Source of the DNA: Azolla caroliniana
Lineage: Eukaryota > Polypodiophyta
Reading direction: 5' to 3'
Assembly: GCA_043228905.1 (NCBI GenBank)
Contig: JBHGNT010000003.1
Location: 12,834,001 to 12,898,000 of the forward strand
DNA length: 64,000 nt
The notes under the pieces are model-generated. The model was not told where the DNA came from, ran no database searches, and saw nothing but the letters and a program-made list of their open reading frames with translations. Positions 1 through 9,773 of this stretch are shown here, one piece after another. The position numbers were made by a program, and so were the translations under genes. Numbering within the stretch: the first letter of the stretch is position 1; each line of letters opens with the position of its first letter.

Positions 1-1
1 A

Positions 2-808
2 ACTGACGGACAAACAGAGCGCACAAATCAAACGCTCAAGCAATATCTTCGATGTTTCATTAGTTATCAACAAGATGATTGGAGTAAAATTTTACATCTT
101 GCCGAGTTTGCATACAACAACATGGTCCACTCTTCTACCAAAGTTACACCTTTCTTTGCCTACACCGGCAACCACCCTCGATGGTGTATACTGGATCTTC
201 CCGAGGTGTCACGAAACCCTAGTGCGGCGCATCACCTCCACCGACTACAACAAATCCAGTTCGAGTTATCGTCACATCTTCAGAAAGCGCAAGCACACCA
301 TAAGACCAATGCCGATCGACATCGTCTTAAGTCTCCGTTTAAGGTTGGTGACCGTGTATGGTTGCTTCGTCGTCACATCAAGACTACCCGACCGTGTGCT
401 AAGCTTGACTATCAACGCTTAGGTCCTTTTGTCATCACGGCGCATATTAATGATGCAACATTTCGTCTTAACCTTCCTGCACATATGCGGCTTCACCCTG
501 TCTTTCATAGCTCTCTTTTGGAACCTTGCCACACCTCTTTAATTCCTAATCGTGTCGTGCCACCACCGCCTTTTGTACAGCTTGTGGACGGCCCCGAATA
601 CGAGGTAGCTGCTATTCTCGATTCTAAGATTGTGCGCAATAAGCTTTATTATCTAGTTGATTGGCTTGGTTATCCTCCGAGTGATTGCACTTGGGAACCC
701 ATCGATAACGTTTGTAATGCTGAAGCTCTGGTCAACGACTTCCATCGTCACTATCCAAACAAGCCCGGCCGAACAATGTTAACGCCGACTTCCACTCGGC
801 GTTCTTGA
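2..808 (+). CDS. Chromovirus integrase C-terminal half with chromodomain (5' truncated by window edge)
   Basis: The frame is open from base 2 to a TGA at 806-808, so the first ATG at 122 is internal and the protein enters from outside the window. The opening residues TDGQTERTNQTLKQYLR are the end of the integrase catalytic core, including the DDE glutamate in the QTERTNQTL block. The GPY/F-like region follows (KVGDRVWLLRR and a RLGPFVI block). Codons around 600-760 encode a chromodomain (EYEVAAILDSK, then YLVDWLGYP and WEP). In chromoviruses this domain binds modified histones and steers insertion. The 3' LTR begins 12 bp after the stop, as expected for the end of pol. The lineage (Tekay, Reina or Galadriel type) is unresolved. 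No frame damage is visible in the part present. Confidence 0.93.
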   Translation, partial: TDGQTERTNQTLKQYLRCFISYQQDDWSKILHLAEFAYNNMVHSSTKVTPFFAYTGNHPRWCILDLPEVSRNPSAAHHLHRLQQIQFELSSHLQKAQAHHKTNADRHRLKSPFKVGDRVWLLRRHIKTTRPCAKLDYQRLGPFVITAHINDATFRLNLPAHMRLHPVFHSSLLEPCHTSLIPNRVVPPPPFVQLVDGPEYEVAAILDSKIVRNKLYYLVDWLGYPPSDCTWEPIDNVCNAEALVNDFHRHYPNKPGRTMLTPTSTRRS

Positions 809-837
809 AGGAGGGATAGTGTCATGAACACATAACC

Positions 838-907
838 ATTATGGCGTCACCCGGACTTGAACCTCGAACCTTGTAATTCATACTTGAAAACCTCAACCAT
901 TAACATA
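838..907 (-). other. tRNA-like module antisense in chromovirus LTR
   Basis: On the minus strand, bases 863-853 read GGTTCAAGTCC, a perfect Pol III B box. About 35 nt upstream (902-891) is TTAATGGTTGAGG, which resembles the D-arm/A box. No clean cloverleaf can be folded, so it is tRNA-like rather than a tRNA gene. It runs opposite to the transcription direction of the LTR. Similar antisense modules occur in the Gypsy-B LTRs and in the H repeats. Confidence 0.5.
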
Positions 908-980
908 GCTTATTGTTATATGAAACAATAAAAGCTATTAAGATAGCTTATTGTTATATGAAACAATAAAAGCTACTTCT
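905..980 (+). repeat. Tandem pair of 38 bp hairpin units in LTR U3
   Basis: Two copies of a 38 bp unit start at 905 and 943. Each begins ATAGCTTATTGTTATATG and continues AAACAATAAAAGCTA. Each unit is an imperfect inverted repeat (AGCTT..TTGTT against AACAAT..AAGCT). The pair sits between the tRNA-like module and the heat-shock-element palindrome, in the enhancer position of the LTR. Confidence 0.85.
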
Positions 981-1015
981 TATATTACATTGATTATTGT
1001 AAAAACTCTAGATTA

Positions 1016-1079
1016 TTCTAGAATGTTCTAGAATGTCCTAGAGCATTCTAGGTCTAGGACATTCTAGAACATTCTAGAA
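1016..1079 (+). promoter_or_regulatory. Heat-shock-element palindrome upstream of LTR TATA box
   Basis: Bases 1016-1033 are TTCTAGAATGTTCTAGAA, four alternating nTTCn/nGAAn units with exact 5 bp phasing. Bases 1062-1079 repeat the pattern (TTCTAGAACATTCTAGAA). The arms 1016-1042 and 1053-1079 are perfect reverse complements over 27 bp, separated by 10 bp. Heat-shock factor binds as a trimer to at least three phased nGAAn units, so each arm is a full-strength consensus site. The palindrome ends about 25 bp before the TATA box. Confidence 0.85.
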
Positions 1080-1104
1080 ATCTCTAAGCTATTCTATAGG
1101 AACC

Positions 1105-1114
1105 TATAAATAAG
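1105..1114 (+). promoter_or_regulatory. TATA box of chromovirus LTR
   Basis: TATAAATAAG lies about 285 bp into the LTR and just after the heat-shock-element palindrome. It would start the R region near 1135-1140. Confidence 0.75.
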
Positions 1115-1356
1115 CGCATACATGTATTCTCAAATCAATTCGAATCAACACCAGTCTTTAGCTCTCATTACATATCTTGTATCCATTCTCTTTCTTTCTC
1201 TATCTTATACATCCATTCTTCTCTTAGTATTTGGTTCCTTTCTTCTCGTGTTCTCTAATATCCTTCTTCCATCACTCTATCTTTTATCCTTGGTTTTGAC
1301 AGCAGCGATAAGAACGGCATCAACATTCTTTCCTCGGCAGCCAATGGGAGTTCTCT

Positions 1357-1790
1357 CTAAAGGGCGGCGATTATCATCTCCAATGTTGTTGTGTTGGTGA
1401 CAAAAGGCGGCATCGACGGCGGTGCTGTTTTGGAGGCGTCGTCGTCAACAACTAAGATGTTCTGTTGGCGGGAAGAGGCGACGATGGTGGCGATAGTGCT
1501 GGTTGGGAGGCAACAGAACTCAGAAATTGTGTTGTCTTGATAGCGGCAGAATTTAATGGCGGCGATAGTCCGCAACTGCGATATCCTTTTGGCGGCAGAT
1601 GTTGATGGCATCGGTGGCAGCGGCGATGTTTGGAGGGAAACAATCATCATCAACAACACTGCTGTTTGGGCGGAAAAAGGTGGCGGCGGCGTTGTTTGCA
1701 GGACGACGTACATCAACGCCAACATTATTATGAGTTCGGCGAATTGTGGCGGCATCATCTTTTAACTGTTTGGCTCCTTCTTGAGTATTA
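1357..1790 (-). repeat. Triplet-rich low-complexity linker of Copia Q
   Basis: The segment is dominated by GGCGGC, GTTGTTG and GGTGGC triplets. On the coding strand it gives Ala, Asn, Thr and Val-rich peptide between integrase and the missing reverse transcriptase. The two strands are both open over long stretches for this reason only. Confidence 0.6.
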
Positions 1791-2935
1791 TTTTTAGGGT
1801 TATGCGTTGGTGTCGTGGATTCAAGAAATGGTGACTCATCAAATTTAACAGTACAACTATAAAAGAACGTGTTCTTGGTTGGATCGAATAAACGGCAAGA
1901 CTTGTAGCCATTTGCATCTCCGTACCCAACAAAAATCGCTTTTCTTGCTCGTTGTTCTAACTTGGATTGTTTTTCAGCAAGAACAAAGGCATATGCAAGG
2001 CAACCAAAATTTTTAAGATCTTGCATATTTGGTTTTACTCCAAACCATAACTCGTATGGTGTGATTAACCCAAGTGTTCGATGATAGTTATGATTTTGGA
2101 GATAACATGTTGTTGTGATGGCTTCTTCCCAAAATGAGGGTGAAAGTGATGCTAGATTCAACATGCTCCGAGCCGAATTAAGCAGTGTTCAATTCTTGCG
2201 TTCGGCTATACCATTTTGTTGTGGTGTTGAAGGAACAGAAATTCGTTGTAAAATTCCATGGTCTTTACAGAATTTTGTAAACTTGTTAGATGTATATTCT
2301 CCTCCCCCGTCAAATTGTAGACATTTCAATTGTAGATTTAGTTGCTTTCCTGTTAGTGATTTGTAATTTGTCAAAGCAGTGAACGCTTGGTCTTTCCTTT
2401 GGAGGAATGTTAGTATCCTAAACCTTGTATAATCATTGATGAACTAATGAAATATTTTGATTTTAAAAGTTATTGAGTTGGGAATGGACCGCATATGTCA
2501 CTATGGACGAGTTCAAGAGGTCGACTTCTTCGTGAGTTACTTGTAGGAAACTTTGATGATGCAATTTTGCCAAACAAGCACGCCTCACATAAGTCGATTT
2601 TGCAAAACATTTCCTTTGGGACTCCTTGAGCGATCTTGTGAGTTTGGAGTGTTCGCATAGCAGCAAGGTGTGGATGTCCAAGTCAGTAATGCGAAAGTAA
2701 AGTGAGTTCCTGTTATCTTTCGATTTCGGTTGTGTGAACTTCAATTGTTGATTGGGTTGTTGGATGTACACTAATTAGATATAACCCTCCTTGTCTTTTG
2801 CAGGAAGTTCGTATTGTGAGACCATTTGGTAGAAGGTGACGAATCACCTTGGTTATGATGGAACTCAATGATGGTTCCCTTCGAAGTTGCTTGACTTATC
2901 GAGAGGAGGTTCTTGTCACGGACACACCAAGCGTG
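1357..2935 (-). pseudogene. Copia Q fragment: protease end, integrase and linker (decayed)
   Basis: The fragment reads from right to left. Around 2935-2890 is the protease/pre-integrase block VRDKNLLSISQATSKG. Around 2658-2470 is the H-C zinc region with CEACLFGK, followed by LELVHSDICGP, the first catalytic Asp of the integrase core. Around 2374-2189 are FDGGGEY (second Asp) and PQQNGIAERKN (Glu). From 2164 the integrase C-terminus continues with YELWFGVKPN and AIFVGYG, then a linker at 1760-1357 made of low-complexity triplets. Gag, reverse transcriptase and RNase H are missing. Several frame changes separate the blocks. It is truncated on the left against the chromovirus LTR and on the right against an LTR-like segment. 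Confidence 0.88.
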
Positions 2936-3480
2936 GACTAAGACGGAGCACGGATGATGAGGCTATGATGGAGCGATGACGCGAGGAACTTAAGACGGGG
3001 AATGACACAAGAGCATAAAGATAGAGATGAAGATCAAGGAGAGAGGATGGACGAAATGGGAATATTAGATTGATATGTCCATGACTGGCGTTGTTCACCT
3101 TGAATTCCTTCAAGGTGAACTCAACTATTTATACTAAGTGGCATGCATACCTGTTTCACACATGTGATACAATAGAGCATGTAGGTAGTAAGTACGCATG
3201 CATGTGCCAAGTGTAAATAATACAAGGGAGAAATTATGCACATGATGCTAGCTAAAACCTACAATGAGGAAGTATATACATGATTATATGCTAGATGTGT
3301 GGTTAACACATAACACTCGATTATAACATGGTCATGTCAAGAGTTCGAATCTTGACATTATCCCCACTCCAACGATGCCTTCCCAAATCGTTTATCGGCT
3401 TAAGGGGATATTGATGATGAAAATCTTAGATCACCTTTGAAGTATTTTGTAAATCCTAGACAAGGAGTAACCCTTCCACA
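2936..3480 (-). repeat. LTR-like segment, same family as the 5' LTR of Chromovirus-C
   Basis: On the minus strand it has a TATA box (GTATAAATA, plus 3126-3134) followed at once by a perfect 12 bp hairpin (3093-3120), then CGCCAGTCATGGA. The 5' LTR region of Chromovirus-C at 50034-50078 has the same order: TATAAAAA, hairpin, CACCAGTCATGGA. A B-box-like GAGTTCGAATC lies on the plus strand near 3341-3351. The ends are not defined, and I recognise nothing coding. Confidence 0.5.
3093..3120 (-). promoter_or_regulatory. Hairpin immediately downstream of TATA
   Basis: The arms GTTCACCTTGAA (3093-3104) and TTCAAGGTGAAC (3109-3120) pair perfectly around a 4 nt loop. The structure lies 5 bp downstream of the minus-strand TATA box, so transcription would start in or near it. 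The equivalent hairpin at 50034-50067 has different arm sequences. Confidence 0.7.
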
Positions 3481-3504
3481 AGACGAGGTATTTAACACCA
3501 ACAG

Positions 3505-4325
3505 GCATGAGCGACCATGTGTGGTCCTCGCCTAGGACTGGAACACAAATATCAACGGGTGTGAGCGACCATGTGCGGTCCTCACGGGGAGCATGAACAC
3601 CAAGGGGCATGAGTAATCATGTGGGGTCCTTGCCGGGAACTAGAACGGTCCTCGCTGAGAGTTGGAACACGAAAACCAACGGGCGTGAGCAACCATGTTG
3701 TCCTCACCGAGAAATGGAACACAAACGAGTGAGCAACCATGTGGCCCTCAACGGGAACAAGAACACGAATGGGAGTAATCGACCATGTGTGGTCCTCACC
3801 GGGAACTGGAACATGAACAACAATGGGCATCAACGACCATGTCGGTCCTCACCAGGATCTAGAACACGAACAATAGTTGGAGTGAGCAACCATGTGCGGT
3901 CCTCATTGGAGAGTGGAACACGAACGGGAGTGAGCAACCATGCGGCCCTCACCGGGAATAGGAACACGAACGGGAGTGAGCGGCCATGTGTGGCCCTCAC
4001 CAGGAACACGAACATGAACGGGCCTGAGCGACCATGCGGCCCTCACCAAGAAAACTCGAACACGAACGGGCGTGAGCGACCATGCGCCCCTCACCGGGAA
4101 CTTGAACACGAACGGGCGTGAGCGACCATGCGGCCCTCACCGGGAACTCGAACACGAACACCAACAGGAGTGAGCGGCCTTGTGCGGACCTCCCCGGGAA
4201 TTGGAGCACGAACAACAACGGGAGTGAGTGGCTTTGTGCGGCCCTCACTAGGAACTGGAACACTGACACCAATGGGAGTGAGCGGCCTTGTGCGGCCCTC
4301 ACCAGGAACTAGAACACGAACACGA
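3505..4325. repeat. Minisatellite of about 16 degenerate 45-54 bp units
   Basis: The core GAGCGACCATGTGCGGTCCT, then CACCGGGAACTGGAACACGA, recurs about every 45 to 54 bp, with GACCATG-like anchors at about 3512, 3564, 3612, 3690, 3734, 3780, 3834, 3888, 3936, 3984, 4030, 4080, 4126, 4176, 4230 and 4284. Unit lengths that are often multiples of three keep several frames open on both strands. I do not treat those as genes. The unit resembles the intragenic repeat of Chromovirus-C at 30420-30780 (GAGCAACC, GGTCCTCACCGGAG, GGGAGT). The 106 bp from 4326 to 4431 are purine-rich and unassigned. Confidence 0.85.
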
Positions 4326-4431
4326 ACGTGAAAGAAACTAAAAAATAAAGACAAAGATGAGGAGAAACTAAAAGCCAATGACAATGATGAGAAGAAACTA
4401 GGAGATAGAAATGGCGAGGAAGATAGGAAAT

Positions 4432-4875
4432 TGTTGAGAGACAAGCTCAACATCGGCCGGATCGGTTGAAGAAGCCGAGGACCGCATCGATTGGGACCGA
4501 TCGGTTAGGCCGAATGCGTAAACCGGTGCGTAGGTAGGGCCGGATCGGTGCGTAAACCGGGAGGCCATTAGGAAAGATATTCCGTGAGGAATATTTTTGG
4601 GAGTTAGTGTAGGAGCTCTTAATGAGCATTGAAGTACTGTCAGTACTTCGGTCAGTCCTTCTAGGAGTTGTACAAAGTGTTAATTGAACACACATATGTA
4701 TAGAATTGTGAATAGAGATTGAGTACTGTTGTTGAATGTAGTTCTTGTGTTTTCTCTCTCTCTCACTCTCTCAGTCTCTCCCGCGTATACTGCGTAAGCT
4801 CAAGCTCTCCATTAAACTTGAGTTTTCTTCCTTCTGTTTGGTCTTCATACTTGCTTCCGCACGTTACTTTTTACA
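4432..4875 (+). repeat. Copia D 5' LTR
   Basis: It runs from TGTTGAGAGACAAG to TTTTTACA and is followed directly by the primer-binding site. It shares most of its sequence with 9768-10221. Palindromes at 4632-4648 (AAGTACTGTCAGTACTT) and near 4654-4668 precede a weak TATA-like TGTACAAAG. In relative N the same position reads TGTATAAAAG. Confidence 0.92.
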
Positions 4876-4887
4876 TGGTATCAGAGC
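4876..4887 (+). promoter_or_regulatory. Primer-binding site (initiator tRNA-Met) of Copia D
   Basis: TGGTATCAGAGC follows the 5' LTR without a gap. It is complementary to the 3' end of plant initiator tRNA-Met, the usual copia primer. Confidence 0.93.
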
Positions 4888-4947
4888 ACGAATGTTGAGA
4901 ACCTCTCTGCAGCCAACACAGCTTGACGAAGAAGAACAAGAAGAACG

Positions 4948-5850
4948 ATGGATAGAGGCATGGCGAGCTCGCTTCCAACAGAGAAGCTCGACAGAACCAA
5001 CTACGCGTCTTGGTCCTACAAGATGCACCAGTACCTGCTCGGGCATGGGTACTGGAGTTATGTAAAAGGAGCTAATGACGCGGCACCCAAATCGACACAC
5101 AGAGACTTCCCGTCGTGGGAGCAATCGGCGAGCAGGGTATTATACTGCTTCGCGTCGTGTGTGGGCGAACAACTATTGAGCTATGTTCGGGATGCAAAGA
5201 CGCCGAAGGGTGCATGGGAAAATCTGAAGAAGATTTTCGCCGCGAGCACCACAGCCAGGAAGCTTCAACTCCGACAGGAGTTGAGCAACCAACGACAACG
5301 CGACTTGTCGGTAGCGGACTATACCTCAAAGATCAAGGATATCTGCGACTCCCTCGCCTCCATAGAGGTGAACATCGAGGAGAGCGAGATGGTCCAGATC
5401 TGTCTCGGAGGTTTGGCGTCGAAGTTCGGAGCGTTCCGAATGACTGTGTGTACCCGGGAGAATACGTCGTCCTTTTTCGACTTACAGTCAATGCTCCTGG
5501 TAGAGGAGAACCACGCGGGTGCGTCTACAAGCACGCACACCGACAACAGAATGTTGTACATGGAGGGAGATAGGCCCCGTAGACGTGGAGGACGAGGCGA
5601 GTCGGCGCGCAATGGAGTCGGCCGACGAGATCAAGGAAGAAGGCATCGAAGTGATGCCAACAACAACTCCGGACCCTCCGGAAACAGGGGGAGTCGAAGT
5701 GATGAGAACCGGCAAGGGAAGGCCATCGCGGAGTGCTGGTACTGTGGCAAGAAAGGCCACAGGGAAAGTGAGTGCTGGAAGAAGCGCGCCGATTCGGAGA
5801 GAACCGGTTCCGGAAACGGCTCCGGACATACCGACAAGGGAAATCGGTAG
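4948..5850 (+). pseudogene. gag: Copia D gag (capsid and zinc knuckle)
   Basis: The frame starts MDRGMASSLPTEKLDRTNYA and ends at an in-frame TAG (5848-5850). The N-terminus carries the copia Gag pattern (LDRTNYASWSYKM), and the central part matches the UBN2-type Gag fold (WENLKKIFAAS, LRQELSNQRQR, VADYTSKIKDI). Near residue 272 is the CCHC knuckle CWYCGKKGHRESEC, which packages RNA. Arg/Gly-rich basic sequence flanks it. Translation continues in the same frame after the TAG into protease, so the stop is a mutation of one gag-pol polyprotein, probably from CAG. Confidence 0.9.
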
Positions 5851-6965
5851 CGATCGCACTATGCCGAAGACTCCGGGAGAGCCGGAGAAGGGTCTACCTT
5901 CGTGACGAGACACGAAGCAAACTCAATGAAACGGACCACCCCGAGATCAGACGAGGTGTGGTACGTAGACTCCGGCGCGTCAAACCACATGACGAGCCAT
6001 AAGGAGTGGTTCTCGTACCTTGAAAAACCGATACAACCTGGAGTAGTCGCAACTAGAGACGACACTCCACATCCGATCGCGAATGTCAGAGAAGTTCCCC
6101 TTAGCCATGTCGGGCAGAAAGGGAAACTCATGAACGTGTTGCACGTTCCGACAATTACGAAGAACTTGGTCTCGGTCGGACAGATCGTCGACCAAGGGAT
6201 GGAGGTTCGGTTTACACACCTCGGGTGCTTCATTGAGGAAAAAGGCCGTGTGATTACGCAAGGGCGCAGAGACGGGAGGATGTTCATCCTCGACTCCACG
6301 GACGGCGGCACCGCAATGTTCGGAAATCCGAGTCGGACATCGACTTGTGGCACAAGCGGATAGGCCACGTCAACTACCAGCGGCTTCAAGATCTATAATC
6401 GAAACAGGTAGTGTTCGGATTGCCCAAATTTAGTGGCCGAAAGGCACAAATTTGTGAAGCCTGCCAGCTCGGGAAGCAACACCGACTTCCTTTCCCCAAC
6501 GAGCGAAACCGGAGCCGGAACAAGCTCGACCTTATACACTCCGATGTATGGGGGCCGGCACAAAACGTTAGTCTTGGCGGGAGCCGATATTTCATCTCCT
6601 TCATCGACGATCACACGCGGCACACGTGGATCTACCTCATTGAGAGGAAGAGCGAAGTCTTCGACTGTTTCCGGGACCTCAAAGGGTTCGTGGAAACAGA
6701 AACGGGACGAAAGATCACGTGCCTGCGGTCGGATGGCGGTAAAGAGTACTTTTCTGGTCAATTCAACGGTTATCTACAACAAATGGGAATTCGGCGCGAA
6801 TTCAGTTGTAGATACACGCCGGAGCAGAACGACGTGGCCGAGAAGAAGAATCGGTCAGTTGTGGAAGCGGCACGGGCAATGCTGGAGGAGAAGAGCTTGC
6901 CCAAGTTCTACTGGGCCGAGGTGGTAAGGACCGCGGTATACATCTAGAACCGGATCGGAGACAAA
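5851..6965 (+). pseudogene. pol: Copia D protease and integrase
   Basis: At about 5958-5990 the aspartic protease active site reads WYVDSGASNHMT. A frameshift near 6318 moves the frame inside the pre-integrase zinc region (LWHKRIGH, then CEACQLGK at 6450-6475). The integrase core has LDLIHSDVWGP (first Asp, about 6530), CLRSDGGKEY (second Asp, about 6725) and PEQNDVAEKKNR (Glu, about 6820). Stops at 6396-6398 (TAA) and 6945-6947 (TAG) both correspond to Gln codons in relative L (50271-51262). Otherwise the domain is complete. Confidence 0.9.
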
Positions 6966-9773
6966 GTGTCGGCGCACGAGCTATATTTCGGAATGAAGCC
7001 GAACTTGCGACACTTGAGGGTGTTCGGTAGCATTGCGTATGTGCATGTACCGAAGGAGAAAAGGAGCAAGCTGGACGCAAAGGCCGAGAAATGCATCTTG
7101 GTCGGTTACTTGGACGAGAAGAAGGGTTATAAGTGCTATAACCCTCGCACCAAACAAGCGCGTGTTAGCCGCGACGTTGTGTTTGACGAGTCTGCGTCCT
7201 GGTCCCAGCCCCCGACTCCGAACCCTGACTCCAATCCGAGCTCTGACAATGAGGTCAGCGAGGCCGAGATGCCTCCGGATGAGCCCGAAGTCGAGACCCG
7301 CGAAGAGAGTCCAATTTCACTCCGTTTAAGTGGACCGATTGGACGACTCAGTCGGTACGATCAGGCCGATGAAGAGCCGGCGAGTAGTGGAGACTCAGCC
7401 GTGCATTCCCAGCGCAGGAAGCCGAGGAGACAGCTTACGCGCAAAGAGAAAGGGAAGAAGGAGGTTTCGGATTCCGGCACGGCTAGGAACGAGTCAGACC
7501 GACACGAGTTCGACTCCGAGGGAAACGGTGACAGGTCTTTAAAGGTGAAGTCCGCGTCGACCGAGAAGGCCTCGACATCGGCTAATGTGAGATTATGCCG
7601 ATCTACCCGCCAGAAGAATCCTGTTTTGCGGTTCGGATACAACGAGAACATGGCGCATCATTATGCGTACATGTCCCGTGTAGCGGAAGTGCGTGAGCCG
7701 GAGAGCTACGCAGAAGCGGCTAAAGACGCGAATTGGCGTGCCGCGATGGAGGAAGAGATGCATGCATTGGCAGAGAACGAGACCTGGGACCTGGTTGACG
7801 CACCAAGAGGGGTAAAACCGATCGGGTGTAGGTGGGTGTACAATGTCAAGTACAACACCGATGGCTCGGTCAACCGGTACAAGGCTCGGCTAGCGGCAAA
7901 GGGCTATGCACAGAAACACGGCATCGACTACGATGAGACGTTTGCGCTGGTTGCAAAAATGACAATCGTCCGTGTTTTGCTCGCAGTAGCTGTGGTGAAG
8001 GGGTGGCACTTACATCAGATCGATGTAAAGAATGCATTCCTGCAAGGTGACCTTGAGGAACAGGTGTACATGGTACAACCCCCCGGATTTCACTCTGGAA
8101 CGAACTCCTCGGCAGTATGCCGACTGAAGAAGTCCCTTTACGGACTGAAGCAAGCCCCGCGTGCCTGGAACGCGAAGATCACGCAACAACTGCGTCGGAT
8201 GGGCTTCGTCGCGTCAAAATCAGACTCTTCCCTGTTCATCCGGAAAGGTCGACTCGGACCGGTTAGTATTTTACTATATGTTGATGACTTGGTCATCACC
8301 GGCGCCGACCTAGGTGAAATCGACCGCGTGAAGCTCCAGCTTGCGGCATCGTTCAACATGAAGGATCTGGGGGACCTTCATTACTTCCTCGGGATCGAAG
8401 TGATCCGTACCCCCGAAGGCATATTGATCAGCCAACGTCATTACGTGCTGAGTATGCTCTTCAAATTCGGGATGGCCGACTGTAAGTCCGTCTCGACTCC
8501 TCTGGACAAAACCGTCAAGCTTCGTCCCAATACGGGAAAGGTATGCAATCCAACGAGGTTCCGACAAATTGTCGGAAGCCTCATATACTTGACCATCACC
8601 CGACCCGACCTCAGTTATCTGGTCGGAGTGATCAGTCAGTTCATGGCGCGACCTACCGAGGAGCACCTTCAGTGTGCGCAACGCATACTTCAGTATGTCA
8701 ACGGCACTAAGGACCGGGGACTGCTATATCGGACCGGTGCAGCCGCGCAGTTAGTCGGCTACACCGATGCTGATTGGGCTGGCACCGCCGCCGATCGCCG
8801 ATCCACGTCCGGATACGCGTTCTCCCTTAGGAGTGCCACAATCGCGTGGAGCAGTAAGAAGCAGCCGACAGTTGCACTGTCGAGCACCGAAGCTGAGTAC
8901 CGAGGAGCGGCTGGTGCGACATGCGAAGCCATATGGTTGAAGCGGCTACTTAAGGACTTGCAAGAGGAGGTGTCAGATCCGACGACAATTTACTACGACA
9001 ACCTCAGCAACATCCAGCTCGCGAAAAACCCCGTTTCCCATGCACGGACCAAGCACATTGAGGTGCACTACCATTTCGTTCGTGAGTGTGTCCTTTTCGG
9101 TGAAGTCGAACTTCAGTACGTTCCGACGGATCGGCAGACTACCGACATCTTCACCAAGCCTCTTGGTCTGGACAAGTTGCGGCAATTCTCAGGTGCGCTC
9201 GGATTGCGTCACCTCGACGTGCCAAACTTGAGGGGGAGAACAGTCCTGAATGACCAAGCAAGGCAGCAGGAAAGGAGCGGAGACCGCAACACCGAGTCGG
9301 TTGACTCAGTTGTCGAGTTCGACTTCAGATCGGCTGAAGAAGCCGAGGGCGGACCTGCGGAAAAGTCCGGAAGCGGACAGAAGGGGAGCAGCCGAAGGAG
9401 AGAGCCGAAGCCAACCACGCATGGGGAAGATGACACCATCGAGGGCGAGAAGACCGAAGACAAGTTGGAGATAGCCAACTCGGACGAGAGCGAAAACCGA
9501 TCGGAGGTAGCCGAGTCGGTTCATATATTTGATTCAGATACGCTGAATCAACTGAGGCCCAAGCGGAAGAAAAGGTAGCAGGAGAAACGTCAACACCGCA
9601 ACAACAGAAGAGTTGATAAGGGCCACATGAGCAGACAAGCCGACCGAAAGGGTCGAAGTGTGCGGAGTCGAACAGGTCGTGGAGCGCGAGCAAGGCGTGA
9701 AGCCAGGAGGAACCGGAGTTGTGAGCCCGAAGATCCCGAAGAGTGTCAAGTTGAACTTGAGGGGGAGTGTTGA
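6966..9773 (+). pseudogene. pol: Copia D reverse transcriptase, RNase H and C-terminal extension
   Basis: The segment is in frame with the integrase part. Integrase C-terminus ELYFGMKPN is followed by an acidic linker (about 7190-7640), then RT with WVYNVKYNTDGS, KNAFLQGDLEEQVYM (about 8020), YGLKQAPRAWN and the catalytic YVDD (about 8277). RNase H has GYTDADWAG, SSTEAEYRG and DNLSNIQLA, and ends at IFTKPLGLDKLR near 9180. Most copia proteins stop here. This one continues for about 175 codons of charged sequence with an RPKRKKR nuclear-localisation-like patch. A TAG at 9576-9578 interrupts it, and the frame finally ends in the first bases of the 3' LTR (9771-9773). Confidence 0.9.

Larger units (their letters stand above)
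820..1301 (+). repeat. Chromovirus 3' LTR
   Basis: The segment starts TGTCATGAACA directly after a short purine tract (GAAGGAGGGA, 808-817) and the integrase stop. It ends TTTTGACA, so the ends form the TGTC/GACA terminal inverted repeat. The right end is inferred from that pairing because no second LTR copy is in the window. Inside are an antisense tRNA-like module, a duplicated 38 bp hairpin unit, a large heat-shock-element palindrome and a TATA box. A pyrimidine-rich U5 follows. The inferred length is 482 bp. Confidence 0.75.

Noticed and set aside
3609-4121. Open frames on both strands of the minisatellite
   Set aside because: Frames overlap in several phases because unit lengths are near multiples of three. 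There is no start context or similarity, so they are repeat artefacts.
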